Shown here: one piece after another, positions 25,290 to 38,599 of the stretch
Position numbering within the stretch: position 1 is the stretch's first letter
Layout of the letters: every line of letters begins with the position of its first letter
Assembly (NCBI RefSeq): GCF_025118155.1
Contig: NW_026251413.1
Location: 186,001-250,000, forward strand
Length of the DNA stretch: 64,000 nucleotides
DNA from: Cokeromyces recurvatus
Taxonomy: Eukaryota; Mucoromycota; Mucoromycetes; Mucorales; Mucoraceae
Direction of reading: 5' to 3'
Program-made: the position numbers and the translations under genes
The notes under the pieces: model-generated
What the model was told of the DNA's origin: nothing
The model's database searches: none
Seen by the model: the letters and a program-made list of their open reading frames with translations, nothing else

Positions 25290-28200
25290 ATGACTACTAA
25301 CCGATTTGAAAAACTATTACAAGATGCGAAAAAGCTCCCAAATATATCTTCAAAGTCTGAAACGCCTCAGCTTAATCGTGACATTCGATTAATTGCAAAA
25401 GAATCACAAATAATGGCTTCAAAAGTCAATGCTAATCAAGATCTTACACCCACAGGGTACATACAATCTAACATGTATATATATACATATATTTATATCA
25501 ACATATAATCAACTAAATAAACTTTTTTTTGTAGTCATTACTTTTTGGCTCAAAGTGGTGCAAATACGCAAGAAGTTACATCAAATTTAAAGATGTTGGA
25601 TACAAAATTTACTTTTGAACCTTCTCAAGTAGCCAAAAAGACAGATGTAGAGGTAGGAGAAAAGAAAAATAACTTTAAAGAATTAACTATATTCAATAGA
25701 TTGATTGAAAATTGATATACTTTATATTACTTTTTGTCTTAGGCTTATTTAAATCAAGTTTATAAAGAATATGAAAAGCAAACGATTGAGAGATCGAAAA
25801 AGGATGTAAAGATCATTAGTAGTTATAAAGTTTAAGAACAGATTCACTTATTCTTTCTTACCTTTTAGAGAATTCAATCTTTTTTTGAAAGTATGGATGA
25901 AGGATTGCATTCTAATTGGCAAAAAGCAAAAACTCAAATCTTACAAAACTGGGAACTCGAGCAGGATAATAAGAAATTTGGACGACAAACTCAAGGAAAA
26001 GATCAAGTAAGTAAATAGTTTATCACATTTTTTTTTTTTTTACTTACTTGTATTTATTTTATAAAGAGTATTCAAAAGCTCAGAAAAAAGATTTTAGCTT
26101 ATGCTTCTGTTGTAAAGGACATCAATTTGAACCGTTTACTGTTAAATAAGATTCCAGTCATGAATAAGTTCAAAGCACTTTCTAATTTAACTGAATGCAC
26201 AAATATACAAAGAACATTTATGCTAGAGGCTTGGGATCTTGCTTCACATTTAGCAAATGAAAAGAGAGAAAGTGGAGAATGTATGGAAGGCGTTTATACA
26301 AGTCAAGACTATGACAAAGCAAGTATTGTTCAAATGAATCGTCGTTTAATTAATGCTTCAAGGACCTGGTTAGAAAAACAGTAAAGAACTAAAAGTCATT
26401 CATCAATAGAATTGTCATATTAAAAATATACATCTATATTAGATATTATTTATTAGCAGAAGATATTTTATTTAAGAATGCAAATATAGCTAGAGTAGGT
26501 GGATCACCTTCAGTTAGCCATCGACTGCGTGCATTTATGGACATCAGCTTTAAGACCATTAATAAATCTTGGTTTAATCCAAACCTTGAAATTTATAATG
26601 GTATACCTATCTGGCTATTTATCTTTATCTTACTTCGTAGTGGTTATCCGGATTTGGCCATTCGATTCATTGAAGACAACCAAACGTCATTTTCTTCTGC
26701 TCCCGAGTTTCCTCTCTATTTTAAAGAATATTTTTCGTCTCCTGATCATAGGTAAGCCTAAATCATCTATTATGTATGTTTGTGTATATTTATATACTAA
26801 TAATAATTTAAGACTTTGTGAAGAAAGTCGTAAAAAGGTATCTACTCAATTTCGAATTATGAAGTATGGAAATGAGTCCGTAGATCCAGTAAAAATACTC
26901 CTGTATCAAATTTTGGGTCGTTGTGAGTTAAATAGCACTTATCCTTGTGAAGTTATTAGTACAATTGAGGATTATATTTGGCTTCGTTTGACTCTAGTCC
27001 GTGAATCACTGAATGAAGAACAAACTGAACATGAACGATATCATCTTAGTGATCTTCAACAAGTGATTGCTGAACATGACTTTAAGAAGAATGAACTTAA
27101 TCCCTGGCTTTATTTCAAAATACTTTTGTTAACACTTCAATTTGAACGGGTAAGATATCTATGATAAACATGTATATGTATGTGTGTTTTTACCTAACAA
27201 ATTGTAATATAACTAGGCCACACACTTTTTATACTCAAATGAGAACTTTAAAGTGGAAGCTGTACACTTTGGCATTGGATTTGTATATCATGGACTTATT
27301 CGTATTCCAAAGCAACCAAGAGATAATATAATTGACTTGTGTAAGTTTTATATGCGTATAAACATTGAAACTATATATATATAAATATATACACAATATG
27401 TATACATACATACATATACACACATATTAATATGAAATATTTGCATTTAGTGATTACAGAATCGGATGGAAATATGTGTTGCTTAAATTTTGTTCGTCTT
27501 ATAAATCAATATATTCGATTGTTTATATTCAAATTGGCTGAGGATGCACTTCAATATATATACCTTATCACTCTTTATCGAACAGAAGATATGAAGATTC
27601 TTTGTCATGAACAATTAAGTAATTACATTATAGAAACAGAAGATGAAGAATATAAGCAGTTACTTGGACAAAGATCAGTAGATCATCAACAAGGAACAAT
27701 TGATAAATTTAAACCATTATTAGGATTAGACATAAATAAGGCAGATGAATATAAAGAAATGACTCTTGATCGTATTGCAAAAGGATTTCAAGATGAAGGA
27801 CGATTTAAAGATGCTGTCAATGTATATGAACTCAATAAAAATAGTATTGCAGCATTGCGTGTACTTATTCGACAACTAGACTATACACTGAATATGGGAC
27901 CATCTGAACGCGCTAAACATAATCGACAATTAGATGAAGAACTTGTGGAATTCTGTATTCAAACAGTTAGGAATTACGAAAATAATGCATCTATTCAAGA
28001 AGATCATAAAGTTGTACAAAGATATCATATTTTACTCAAGTTCTTGCAAGCTACATTAAAATACGAAAATAAGGAATATGAAGAAACATTAGAGGTAATA
28101 ATTCATAATTCATAATTTTTAATAATAACGTAACTTATCTTTTATATGGTGGGTACTATTAGTATATTAAATCGACCTTTTTGTTCCCATTTGATGGAGA

Positions 28201-28574
28201 TTATACAAAGATATGTCAATATGCTGAACGATATGAAGACTTGGAAGATGATATTTGCAGTCATCTTCCAGATATGATTGTTATAACAATTGACACTTTA
28301 TATGCATTATGGAAACAATACTCTGACCGTAATTTAACGAAGTTATTAAATGAAGAATATCGAAAGGTAATTTGAACAGAGAGAATGTAAATAAATAATT
28401 ATAAATTATAACACGTGCTCTTTTTTTTTTCTTACTTTATAGCATTTGATTCAAACTTATGAGAATTATAGCAATTCTATTATGGTTTTCATTGGGTTAA
28501 TTAGTTCAAAAATACCGTCTACTGTATTACAAAAGATTAACAAGAAAGTATCAGAAATCCATTATAATTTATAA
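25290..28574 (+). CDS. NIC96: Nucleoporin NIC96/Nup93
   Basis: Scaffold nucleoporin of the inner ring of the nuclear pore complex. Eleven exons join to 849 residues: 25290-25456, 25535-25652, 25743-25805, 25869-26006, 26067-26380, 26443-26751, 26813-27149, 27217-27340, 27451-28094, 28163-28366 and 28443-28574. An N-terminal helical segment (MTTNRFEKLLQDAKKLPNI) precedes a long alpha-solenoid. Characteristic Nic96 text includes VGGSPSVSHRLRAFMD, WLFIFILLRSGYPDLAIRF and PWLYFKILLLTLQFERA. Length matches the family (about 820-850). Every splice junction keeps the frame, so the model is considered complete. It is read in the same direction as the bHLH gene but separated by about 370 bp of AT-rich DNA. 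Confidence 0.95.
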
Positions 28575-28793
28575 TTTGTATCAATCGGTAAATAGTTTAT
28601 CCATGAGGTGGTTTCAGTCATAAAGCGGAAAATGTTCATATTGCAAATAACATTTACTATCTAATAATCTTATAATTAATAAAAAGCCTGGATTTTGTAT
28701 AAATATAACAAGTGCGCATTTTTTTTTTTAAAAAAAAAACTTTTATTTTTAAAAAAAACTTTTATTTTTATTTTTTTTTCCAATAAACATATA

Positions 28794-29057
28794 ATGACTT
28801 TAGTTAAAAGCAATTCTTCTACTACTATGCAATATAATCAGCCTATAGATTATTCATTCAACACACAGAAAGCACCTTATTTATTACATAATCAAAACAG
28901 TAGTAATGATGATCATTATTATTACCCTGACAATACGAATACTCTAAAATGGTTTTTCAAAACAGTATCTAGAACAATCGATGACAATACAAAAATGAAA
29001 ACCACAAAATCAACAACAGAAAATCTTAACAAACTAGTATCTTTTTATCTTTTTTGA
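28794..29057 (+). CDS. Small hypothetical protein (87 aa)
   Basis: Open frame from ATG 28794 to TGA 29057, 220 bp after NIC96. The product is Ser/Thr/Asn/Tyr-rich (Gln- and Asn-rich middle, then LKWFFKTVSRTID). I do not recognise it. The start is preceded by an A/T-rich leader and the frame is not a shadow of another gene, but the length and composition leave it uncertain; it could be untranslated. Confidence 0.4.
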   Translation: MTLVKSNSSTTMQYNQPIDYSFNTQKAPYLLHNQNSSNDDHYYYPDNTNTLKWFFKTVSRTIDDNTKMKTTKSTTENLNKLVSFYLF

Positions 29058-30954
29058 ACCCCAAAAAGAAAAGAAAGAACTCATACCCATCATTTTTCTT
29101 ACTTGACATGTAAATAAAACACATTTCAAATACTTGACTATCGTGTCATATTTTATTCTATTCCTGCTTATACGCGGACAATATCTTTAATTATTATTAG
29201 TGTTTATAAAGTTATAAATCATGACTTTTTTTTTTGCATTAATAATATGCTGATATTATTACAATAATTTAAATACTTTTGCCAAAGATCATCTAACTGG
29301 ATAAAAATACTAATGTAGGCCAACAAGATACATTGTAACATCATTCGTCTTTTTTTTTTTTTTTTCACTTGGAGTTGAAAGTAGTAAATCAATACAAGTT
29401 TATTTATTTATTTATTTTTTTGGTACAATGATAAATATTTGTAATTATGAATCTCGTCAATATGGCCAATATACCTTCCAGATAGAAGAAGAAATACACA
29501 TCATGTATGTATATATTGAGACAATAATACTAACTATCAACTTCTACTAAATCTAAGTTCATATTATACAATCTATAACCCTAAAATTTCTGGTTATTTT
29601 TTTTTTATGACGCATTCTATTTTTCTTTTTTTTTTTTTTCTATTCTTCATTAACTAAATAATTAATTGTACTCCCAGCTGCTCGCTGTCGACCTTGATAT
29701 AGACGCAATCCTTCTTTTTGCTTCAAGTTTTCATAGTTGCTACATGTAAGGTTTTGTAGCAGCATAAATAAGAAATAAAAGATACTTCTTGGTTAAAGTT
29801 TAAAAAGCGTGTCTACATCATTGTTTGTGTATATATTGGCGAATGAAACACATGATTTTGTCAAGCATTCGTTATTTTCTTAAAGTGATGAATTACAGTA
29901 TTGAGCTTTGAAGAAGACATCCTATACTACTCATAAATTGCTGGGTAATATGCTTTTTTTTTGTTTGTAGCTTATATCTTAATCAATCATTGACACTATC
30001 GTATACTAGTAACTATTCCGACTACTACAAATGCAATCTGTTGTATTTCTATTTGTAAAGAGCAAAAATAATATATGAGCTCAAAACATGATTTGTTAAG
30101 CGTTCTCTCACATGCAGAAATAATATTTAATATGAATACATATCAATAAGAGCTTCATACGTATCTATTTGGGGGAAAAAAACAAGACTTTTCTTATAAA
30201 TGCGTAAATAGCTTCACCTGGGCTCTTTTAAATAGGTTCTCAAGCAATCTATAAATATCTAAATTCTCGCTTTTGATTCATGGTTACATTTTCTACTATT
30301 GCTTCAGTCAAAATAATATAGATATATGACTAGGTAGATGACAATCATACTAAATTAAATACTTCTGTGTTAATTCTCTCGTAAATAACATAAAGCACTG
30401 TAGTTGTAATAAGTTTCAACATACCTTTGTTTTATTGGTGTATTTACGTTTATTCACTTGGATATGAATCAATATATTTGTTAAAATACAAGTTCTAAAC
30501 CACTTTTCTCATCTGTGACACACTGTTTTATTCTTTAGTTATTCATGTCCTCTGAAGATACATTAGTTGGCCACATAGTAGTAGAGGTATATTTATACTT
30601 TTATAAGTCCTATATCAGCTTCATGTGCTCAAATTTCACCCATTATTCTTAAATGTACTGCTACCTACAACTATTATTTATATTGGGGGGCTCTCAACCC
30701 TATCAACGCTCTTCTTTAGTTGTTTAGTTGTCTATTAGATGTGTATATATTTTCTAATGATATATATCGTTTAGAAGAATTTTAAATACTTGCACGTTTT
30801 TATTTATTTATTTATTTTTGAAACTAACTAATGCTATACTATATACTCTTTCAATAAAAATAAAAATACACTATATTCATCATCGTTCGGTAAACTCAAT
30901 TACTTGATATATTATAAAGATCCGCTTCCCCCTCTTTCTGCCGTCATGATTCGG

Positions 30955-30956
<2 letters not shown>

Positions 30957-30998
<42 letters not shown>
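30957..30998. repeat. 42-nt poly(A) tract
   Basis: Uninterrupted A run in the large gap upstream of pyruvate decarboxylase. Confidence 0.95.
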
Positions 30999-31000
<2 letters not shown>

Positions 31001-33457
31001 ATTTACTTATTTTTGTCCCCTTCTTCTCCTTCTCATCATAAGGTGGCTGTATGAATAATCAAATATTTATTTGTATGGCTCCCTTTCCTTAATTGTATAT
31101 CTGTTGTCCCTTGATCTGAAAAGGATTTGTTTTTTTTTAGCTTCTTTCTATTCTTTTTGAATTGATTAGGGCAAATGCTCAATTCGGCCATTTAATTTCT
31201 AATAATAATAAACTTTGCTAAACCTGTTATGATAGTGAACCCTTATTATTAGCTCGTGATAGTAGCCCTTTACAATAATAAGATTTATGACCTATTTACA
31301 AAAATAGACTCAATAAAAAACAAGGGGAAGGTGTTTTTTTTTCAATAGTATCTCTTAGTGTTTGTGTACATTCTATTATTTTTACTAATATTATTCAACT
31401 TGCTTTGTTGTCTTGTTATTTACTGATTGAAATCCATATGAAACATAATAATAATAATAATAAAAGAGGAGGAGGAGAAAAGAACCTTTTGTATAAATAA
31501 AGACAGTATGTGTCTTATAGTATATTGCTTATATTGAAACTTAAACATATAATATTATTACATAATACAGGGTTCTTTTTTTTTGTGTAAGTGAATATTA
31601 GTACTTTTTTTTTTTTTGTAACAAACTAATTACTTCTAATCTTCCCCGGATCAACATTTGATAAGAAAGATAAAAAAGATAAAATAGATAATGAAAAAAA
31701 AAACAATGAAAATAGCTTGGAAAAAAAAAATTAAAGCACAGATACCAGACTATGCCTATTTTAATACTTTTCGTCAATAATATTATATCTTTCTTTGGTT
31801 AATACATAAGCCGATACTACGTATAGATATAAATGTTAGTTTATTATTAAAAATAAAATAGACACAAATATTGATGTCTTTATTAATAAAATAGTCTTAA
31901 ACAAATTCGCTTTTTTTTTGGGGAGGAGAAGGGAAAGTAATAAAAAATTAATCTTTCATACTTTAGTAAAAAAGAAAAAGAATCGTTTTGCTATCTTACA
32001 GCTCTACTTACTTTCACAAATCGAAAAATACTCACCATTACTACAATTCATTTATCCGTCCAGTTATAACCCAATAAAATGTCATACCACTTTTTTTTCC
32101 GATATTTTCATTTCATGATAGTAACAGTAATTTGTGTATACAAAGAATTTTAAAAAAAAAAGGTAATTTTATTGTAAATAAATGCACATGTGTACATCTA
32201 TTTTTTAATTATTGCTATGGTAACTGTTGACATCCAGAAAGGAAAAAAAAAATCCCCTTAAAGAAAGTCCTTTTTTTTTTGACAAGGGTAAATTATATAA
32301 CTACGGATCAGATTTGAAAAACATAGCCAAAGAAGAACATTTATTGGATGAGATTCAACTAAATATTTATATTTATATATTTTTTTGGTAACTATTTTTT
32401 CCCCCCATTATTATTTTGAACCCGCCACCAACCACTGATATTATTCACACGTTCTTTTAAATAAATAGGAAAGAGGAAAAAAAAGTTTTACTTTTACCAT
32501 GCTTATCGGCTTATCAGTCCTTCTTCTCCATTACCTCCACTCAATTAATAAAAAAAAGGGAGTTATTTAATATAATAAATTTATGCAAGTCAATTTTGGA
32601 CAAAAAGTAAAATTTTCGTTATCGATAATAAAGTATCTTTTTTTCATTTAAAAAAAAAAAAGAAAAAAGTAATTGTAGTACATATTATGCGTGTTAAGGT
32701 CTGACAATTAAATATTCATTCTATTGTTATTTCTACTATCTTTCATTTTAATTGTTTTATTTTCATTTATTTTTATTTTATTTTTTTATTTTTATTTTTT
32801 TTTTGCTTGAAGAAAAAAAAAATGCCTTGATCCATCATTTTGGCTTTCCGTGTATTAAATCAAAAAAATATTTACAGTGAGTATATATATATTTTTTTTT
32901 GTAAATGTTTAGAAATAGGGATAAAACCGTCAGGCTTAATATTTTCTTTTGCGGAAATTAAATATGATATGTATTAGTGTATACTTCGGAGAATAAAATA
33001 ACCAAACGGTATTTTAATGATAAAATCAATGTCTTTAACCAGAAACAATTCAAAAGAAAGATACATTATGCTATAATTCAAGTTATATATCTGTTAAGAT
33101 AGAAATGGATAATATTATTATTTATATTTCAAATGATGGGTCAGTTTTGAAAAAAAGTCACATCTTTTTTTTATCATAAAATTTTTTAAAATTATGAAAA
33201 AAATAAATTTACTTTCAATATGCTACTACGCGAATAATCATATAGAATGAAGGATAGGACTATAGAAGAATTTAATAGATAAAAAAGATTACTTTAATGA
33301 TTTAATAAGCGCAATGTTCGGAGCTATTCGTAGTTATTTTTTTTTTTCTATAGTCTTATATGTGTATATTTTTTAAAAAAAAAAAATGAGACATTATGTC
33401 GCCGGTTGGATTTCGATGATACGATAATCAACAAAAAATTTGACAAAAAAAAAAAGG

Positions 33458-33466
33458 TATATAAAG
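33458..33466 (+). promoter_or_regulatory. TATA box of the pyruvate decarboxylase gene
   Basis: TATATAAAG about 70 bp upstream of the ATG, followed by a pyrimidine-poor leader. It fits a strongly expressed gene. Confidence 0.6.
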
Positions 33467-33534
33467 ATACTCACTTTAATCAAACAAAAAAATTTTTTTT
33501 CTGTTATTAAGTTTATACTTAACTAATAAACAAC

Positions 33535-35298
33535 ATGCCTGCCATTACTATCGGTCAACATCTTATCAACCGTCTTAAGGAAGTTGGTATTGACACCATC
33601 TTCGGTGTTCCTGGTGATTTCAACATGGTAATTTATCTATTACATTTATTACTTTTATCATTAGAAGAGTTTTCTTTTTTTTCCTAATTTTTTTTTTCTT
33701 TTTGTGAATAGCCTTTGTTGGATATCATTGAAGAAGATAAGGAACTCACCTGGGGTAACAATGCTAACGAATTGAACGCCTCTTATGCTGCTGATGGTTA
33801 TGCCCGTATTCGTGGTGCTGGTGCTGTTGTTACCACTTTCGGTGTCGGTGAACTTTCTGCTGTCAACGGTCTTGCTGGTGCTTACTCTGAAATGCTCCCT
33901 GTTATCCACATTGTTGGTACTCCCAACACCAAGTCTCAAGCTTCTGGTGCTATGCTCCACCACTCTCTTGGTGATGGTAACTTTGACGTTTTCCACCAAA
34001 TGTCTGCCATGATCTCTTGTGCTTCTTCTCACTTGAAGAAGAACAACGCTATCACTGAAATTGATCGTGTTATCTCCACTGCCGTCCGCTCCAAGCGTAC
34101 TGGTTACATTGGTCTCCCCATTGATCTTATCCACTACGAAGTCAACGTTCCCGAACTTCCTCCTCTTTCTCTTGAAATCCCCAAGAACCCCGTTCAAACT
34201 CAAGAACTCGCCCTCAAGGTCTGTCTTGAAGCCATCTCCAAGGCCAAGCACCCCGTCATCGTTGTTGATGGTTGTGTCCTCCGTCACCACGCTGAAAAGA
34301 TCACTGAAGACTTCATCAAGCGTTCTGGTTTCCCTACCTACGTTGCCCCCATGGGTAAGGGTGCTGTTGATGAAACTCTCCCTCAATACCGTGGTTGTTA
34401 CTCTGGTTGTGTCTCTCTTGATGCCATCAACGAAGAAATTGAAAAGGCTGATTTGTTCATTGAAATCGGTTCTATCAAGTCTGACTTCAACACTGGTAAC
34501 TTCTCTTATGCTCTTGACCCCACCAAGACCATCACCCTTCACTCCTTCGCCACCATCGTCTTCTGTGCTGAATACCAAAAGGTCTCCATGTTGGAATTCC
34601 TTCCTCTCTTGACCGCTGCTCTCCCCAAGGAACCCCGTGTCTTCAACCTCGGTCCTCGTCACCAACCTCTTGCCATCCAAGAAGGTACTGAAATCACTCA
34701 CAACTACCTCTGGAACAAGGTCCCCGAATTCATTGATGAAAACGCCATCATCTGTGGTGAAACTGGTACCTCCGAATTCGCCACCTTGAACTTGAACGGT
34801 CCTAAGGGTGCCTCTTACATCACTCAATTCCTCTGGGGTTCCATCGGTTTCTCCGTTGGTGCTGCTCTCGGTGCTGCTATCGCTGACCGTAAGCGTCGTC
34901 TCTACCTCTTCGTCGGTGATGGTTCCTTCCAACTCACTGCTCAAGAAATCTCTGTCATGCTCCACCACGGTCTTACCCCCGTTGTCTTCCTCTTGAATAA
35001 CGATGGTTACACTATCGAAAAGCTCATTCACGGTCCTGATATGGCTTACAACAACTTCCAAATGTGGAACTACAACAAGGCCCTCGACTTCTTCGGTGCT
35101 CACCTCGAACGTAACACCAAGGCTGGTTGCTCCAAGGTCGGTTTCGAAGGTAAGGTCTCCACTCGTGCTGAATTCGAAGCTGTCATGAAGGATATCCAAG
35201 CCCAACCCGACAAGATGCACTTTGTCGAACTTGTCATGCCCCGTATGGATGCTCCTCGTGAACTCGTCCGTCTTGTTGAAAAGTCTGAAAACCGTTAA
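33535..35298 (+). CDS. PDC1: Pyruvate decarboxylase
   Basis: Thiamine-diphosphate enzyme that converts pyruvate to acetaldehyde and CO2 in ethanol fermentation. Exons 33535-33627 and 33712-35298 give 559 residues, typical of the family. Catalytic residues fall at canonical places: Glu51 in NANELNA and the His114-His115 pair in MLHHSLGDG. The cofactor motif runs from VGDGSFQ to LLNNDGYTIEK. Codon use is strongly biased to C-ending codons, unlike the AT-rich neighbours, implying high expression. That bias also keeps two other frames open, so the long antisense ORF here is an artefact. A TATA box lies at 33458-33466. Confidence 0.98.
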
Positions 35299-36734
35299 AT
35301 TGGATTTTCTCCCTTTCTTTAAGAATTCATTTTCTTTATTTTTATTTTAATTTCTTTATGTTATAATACTTTTTTTTTGAGCATATTATTCCATTATTAT
35401 CATTTTTATCATTTCTTTATAGATATACTCATTTTTCATATACGAAGAAAATTTTGTAATAAAATTACATAATTTGTTTTAATTCTAATATGTATGTGTA
35501 TGTTTTTTTTTTTTTTAAGAAAAAAAATTTATTAAATATTTAATGAATTGCGATGAAAAAAAAGGTTATGATGGTGGTGATTCATGCTTTATAGTTTATA
35601 ATAATAAAATGGGTTACTGACTGGACAATCTTGTATTACAAACTATATCTTCTAAAAATGTAGATTCATTTGAATCGCATCATTATTATGTAAAATAAAC
35701 ACACATCCCATATAGAAATGCTAAATAAATACAATTAATTATATTTTAGTAAATTTAAATTATTGAGTCTATATAGTCATTTATAAATTAGTTTTTTTTT
35801 TTTTTTTTTTTTTTTTTTCAATAATAATGAAAAAATAAAATGAAATTAAATAAAAATCAATAGATAACTATTTTAATTCTATTAGAAGAAATTAGTGAAG
35901 TTTCTTTTTTTTTTTTTTTTTTTTTAAAATAAAGTAGACTCAAAAATTATTGATATGAAACTTGTGTTATCAGTGATAATAAAGCTATTATTAATTGTAT
36001 TATTAAAAACACGTTTTTCTTTCTGTCTCTCGGTTATTTTTTTTATTTTTTTAACAAGAAGAATCTCCTAATAATAAAGTGTTCGATTTCGCTTGCTACA
36101 GATGACTTCAATATAATCCTCGCCTTTTAACTCAGATGCGTACTAATATAACTATAAAAAAAAATGAATATGAAGACATGATTTGTTGTCAATATGTGTA
36201 ACTACTACTACTATATGAATTAGTAGTGGTCCATTAGTTATGTATTCATTTTTGATCCAGTGTAATGACTTTATAAATATATTATGATTACACCCTTTAA
36301 ATAGTTACACAATGACTGATTTTTGTTTATTTATTTACTCACGTTTCCTGAAGTACAAAGATTCTCGTTATCGTCTACAGATCCACAACAAGAAGTTGAA
36401 TATGAATAGTCGTTATTAGTCAATAATAACACATGTTTTTGAAATGGCGAATTTGATTCTATCTATTTTGTCTGGTTTCATCATTAAATGATTGTTCCTT
36501 TTTTTTATTATTCGCTCCCTCCCCTTCCTTTCCCCCCCTTCCCTTCGGCCCCCCCTTTTTTATTTATAATTACTCTGAGCTATTTGTTTTTAAACTTTTT
36601 TTTTTTTTCTTTAGTTCTTTTTCCTTTTCTTTTTTTCTTTTTCTTTTCTTTTTTCTTTTTTTTTTTTTCTTAAAAAAAAATAATATAAATATTTATTTAT
36701 ATATAAAACTAAAGGAAATAATAAAAATACTCTT
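35299..36734. other. Intergenic region with long poly(T) and pyrimidine tracts
   Basis: Holds the PDC 3' region (several AATAAA-like motifs), T runs at about 35791-35818 and 35905-35925, and a nearly pure pyrimidine tract at about 36494-36671 just upstream of the ceramide synthase. No gene seen. Confidence 0.6.
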
Positions 36735-38165
36735 ATGACAAGTGAACCGTTGTCTGAGATAAAAAAGACATCTTCAAGTCAACAAAATAGAATTAAAGAG
36801 AACTTGAAACATTCAAAGACTTTAAAACAACACGTATTAGATAAAGAACTAGGTAAAAAAAAAAAAAAAATCATAATACACACACACATAAATCCTTTAT
36901 TAAATACTTGTTTTATATTAGAAATATCGGCTTTATTTACATTAGGTGTAATTATCGCATTTTATTTAGGATCTTCTTTCGCTAAGAAATGTTTAACGAT
37001 ATCATATAAAGTTGGGGAGAATCAATATGATAAAGGTTATGATGATATTTATTTCGTTGGATATTGGGTAATCGCTTTTACTTTTTTACGTGCGATGGCT
37101 ATAAAATTCGTTTTCTATCCAATTGGAAAATATTTCCGTATTACATCTTTTTCCAAAAGACAAAGATTTACTGAACAAGCTTGGTCTTTTAGTTATTATG
37201 CCATATTCTGGTCAATCGGAATGGTAAGTAAGAAAAAAAGAAAAAAAAAAAGGGGAAGGGGCTGATGATTGAATGATGAATTATCTATCATAGCATATTA
37301 TGTATCATAGTCCTCATTGGTTTAATACTTCACAATATTGGATTGATTATCCACATATTCTTATATCAAAAAAAATGAAAATGTATTATTTGATGCAGCT
37401 TGCATTTTGGATACAACAAGTCTATACTATTCATGTAGAGAAAAAAGAAAAGATCATTTGGCTATGATGGTTCATCATTTTATTACAATTGCTTTAATCG
37501 TGTCAAGCTATTATACTAATTTTACTCGTATTGGTAATGCTGTTCTTTGTTGTATGGATTTTGCTGATATTTTCCTGCCTGTAAATTTTTTTATTTTATT
37601 TTTTATTTTTATTTTATTAAGAAAAGGAAATTTTACTATTATTATTATTTATTATTAGCTTGCCAAGGCCCTGAAATATATTGGATTCACTTTTGTTTGT
37701 GATGTGACATTTGGTATATTTGCTTTATCATGGCCTATTACAAGACAGGTATTATTTACTATGATTATTTGGGCTACAGCAGGTAAAGTAATAAATTGAA
37801 AAAAAAAAAGATAAAAGAATGGAACAACTGGTTTATTTTATTTATATTATAGTTGAACCAAGCCAATATATTGATATGAAATGGGAACCTGAAAAAGGAA
37901 AATATTTTACGCCACTTACACAGAAAATATACATTACTTTGTTTGTACTTTTAAACATAATTATGGTTTATTGGTTTTTAATGATTGTTAACGTGATTAT
38001 TCGCGTTTTGCGGGGCAAGAGCGCTGAAGATACCCGAAGTGATGATGAAGATGAAGATGACGAGACTATGTAAGTTTTTTTTTTATGCTTATTTTCAAGG
38101 AGATTTTTTTATTCACACGTAATTGAAATAGGAGTGATAAACAAATTGATTCTGAAAAGCACTAA
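36735..38165 (+). CDS. LAG1: Ceramide synthase (LAG1/LAC1 family, TLC domain), with an apparent -1 frameshift
   Basis: ER multi-pass enzyme that joins acyl-CoA to a sphingoid base to form (dihydro)ceramide. Exons: 36735-36852, 36922-37223, 37294-37580, 37659-37782, 37853-38069 and 38132-38165. Family signatures are MYHSPHWFNTSQYWIDYP, MKMYYLMQLAFWIQQ, the catalytic His-His pair in MMVHHFITIALIVSSYYTNF (about residues 201-202) and MDFADIF. The C-terminus is acidic (SDDEDEDDE) and cytosolic, typical of the family. Between HVEK and KRKDH the frame shifts by one. The A6 run at 37441-37446 would need seven A to keep the conserved EK-RKD sequence in frame. The spliced length is 1,082 nt, one short of a multiple of three. 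Either a base is missing from the assembly or the allele is broken; the intact protein would be about 360 residues. Confidence 0.9.
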
Positions 38166-38407
38166 ATAGAGAAAAAGAGCAAAAATTTTTTATATATATA
38201 TATGTATTTAAACCTATTTAATGTGTATTTATTTATTCCTCTTTATATAAAAAAATTTGTTTATGGAGAAAAAAAAATTTTTTTTTTATCACTGTCTGTC
38301 AAGAAAAAAAAAATAATAGATTATCAAATTCAAATATGATAATATAACAGTAAAAAGGACTGATATCGATTAGAATGAGTCTTGGCAATAAATATTTATG
38401 CTTATCT

Positions 38408-38409
<2 letters not shown>

Positions 38410-38448
<39 letters not shown>
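38410..38448. repeat. 39-nt poly(A) tract
   Basis: Uninterrupted A run; one of five homopolymers of 39-42 nt in the window. Confidence 0.95.
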
Positions 38449-38452
<4 letters not shown>

Positions 38453-38599
38453 ATAATGGGACCAATCAAAAGCTTATAGTGGAACTTTGAATTTTGCTGC
38501 ACAATAATAATATGTCAACAGCTTGTTAGGAGCAGATGCTCAATAGTATTATAATTTTTAGTGAAATAAAGGGGGAGAGGATGAAAAGTGCAGTTTTTT

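Larger units (their letters stand above)
29058..33534. other. 4.5-kb gap without a convincing gene
   Basis: AT-rich, with a 42-nt A run at 30957-30998 and many shorter homopolymers. A minus-strand coding-like end is visible at 29640-29750 (see findings). The right part must hold the pyruvate decarboxylase promoter, with a TATA box. Nothing else could be supported. Confidence 0.6.

Noticed and set aside
31918..32118. 66-codon frame beginning at TTG
   Set aside because: No ATG start, Lys/Tyr/Phe-rich translation of AT-rich DNA, no context.
33785..34996. Plus-strand frames in the second register of pyruvate decarboxylase
   Set aside because: Out-of-frame shadows caused by codon bias; Leu/Ser/Pro repeats only.
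33661..35220. 519-codon open frame antisense to pyruvate decarboxylase
   Set aside because: It mirrors the strongly biased codon use of the sense gene; the product is low-complexity (Val/Thr/Asp/Glu-rich) and matches no family.
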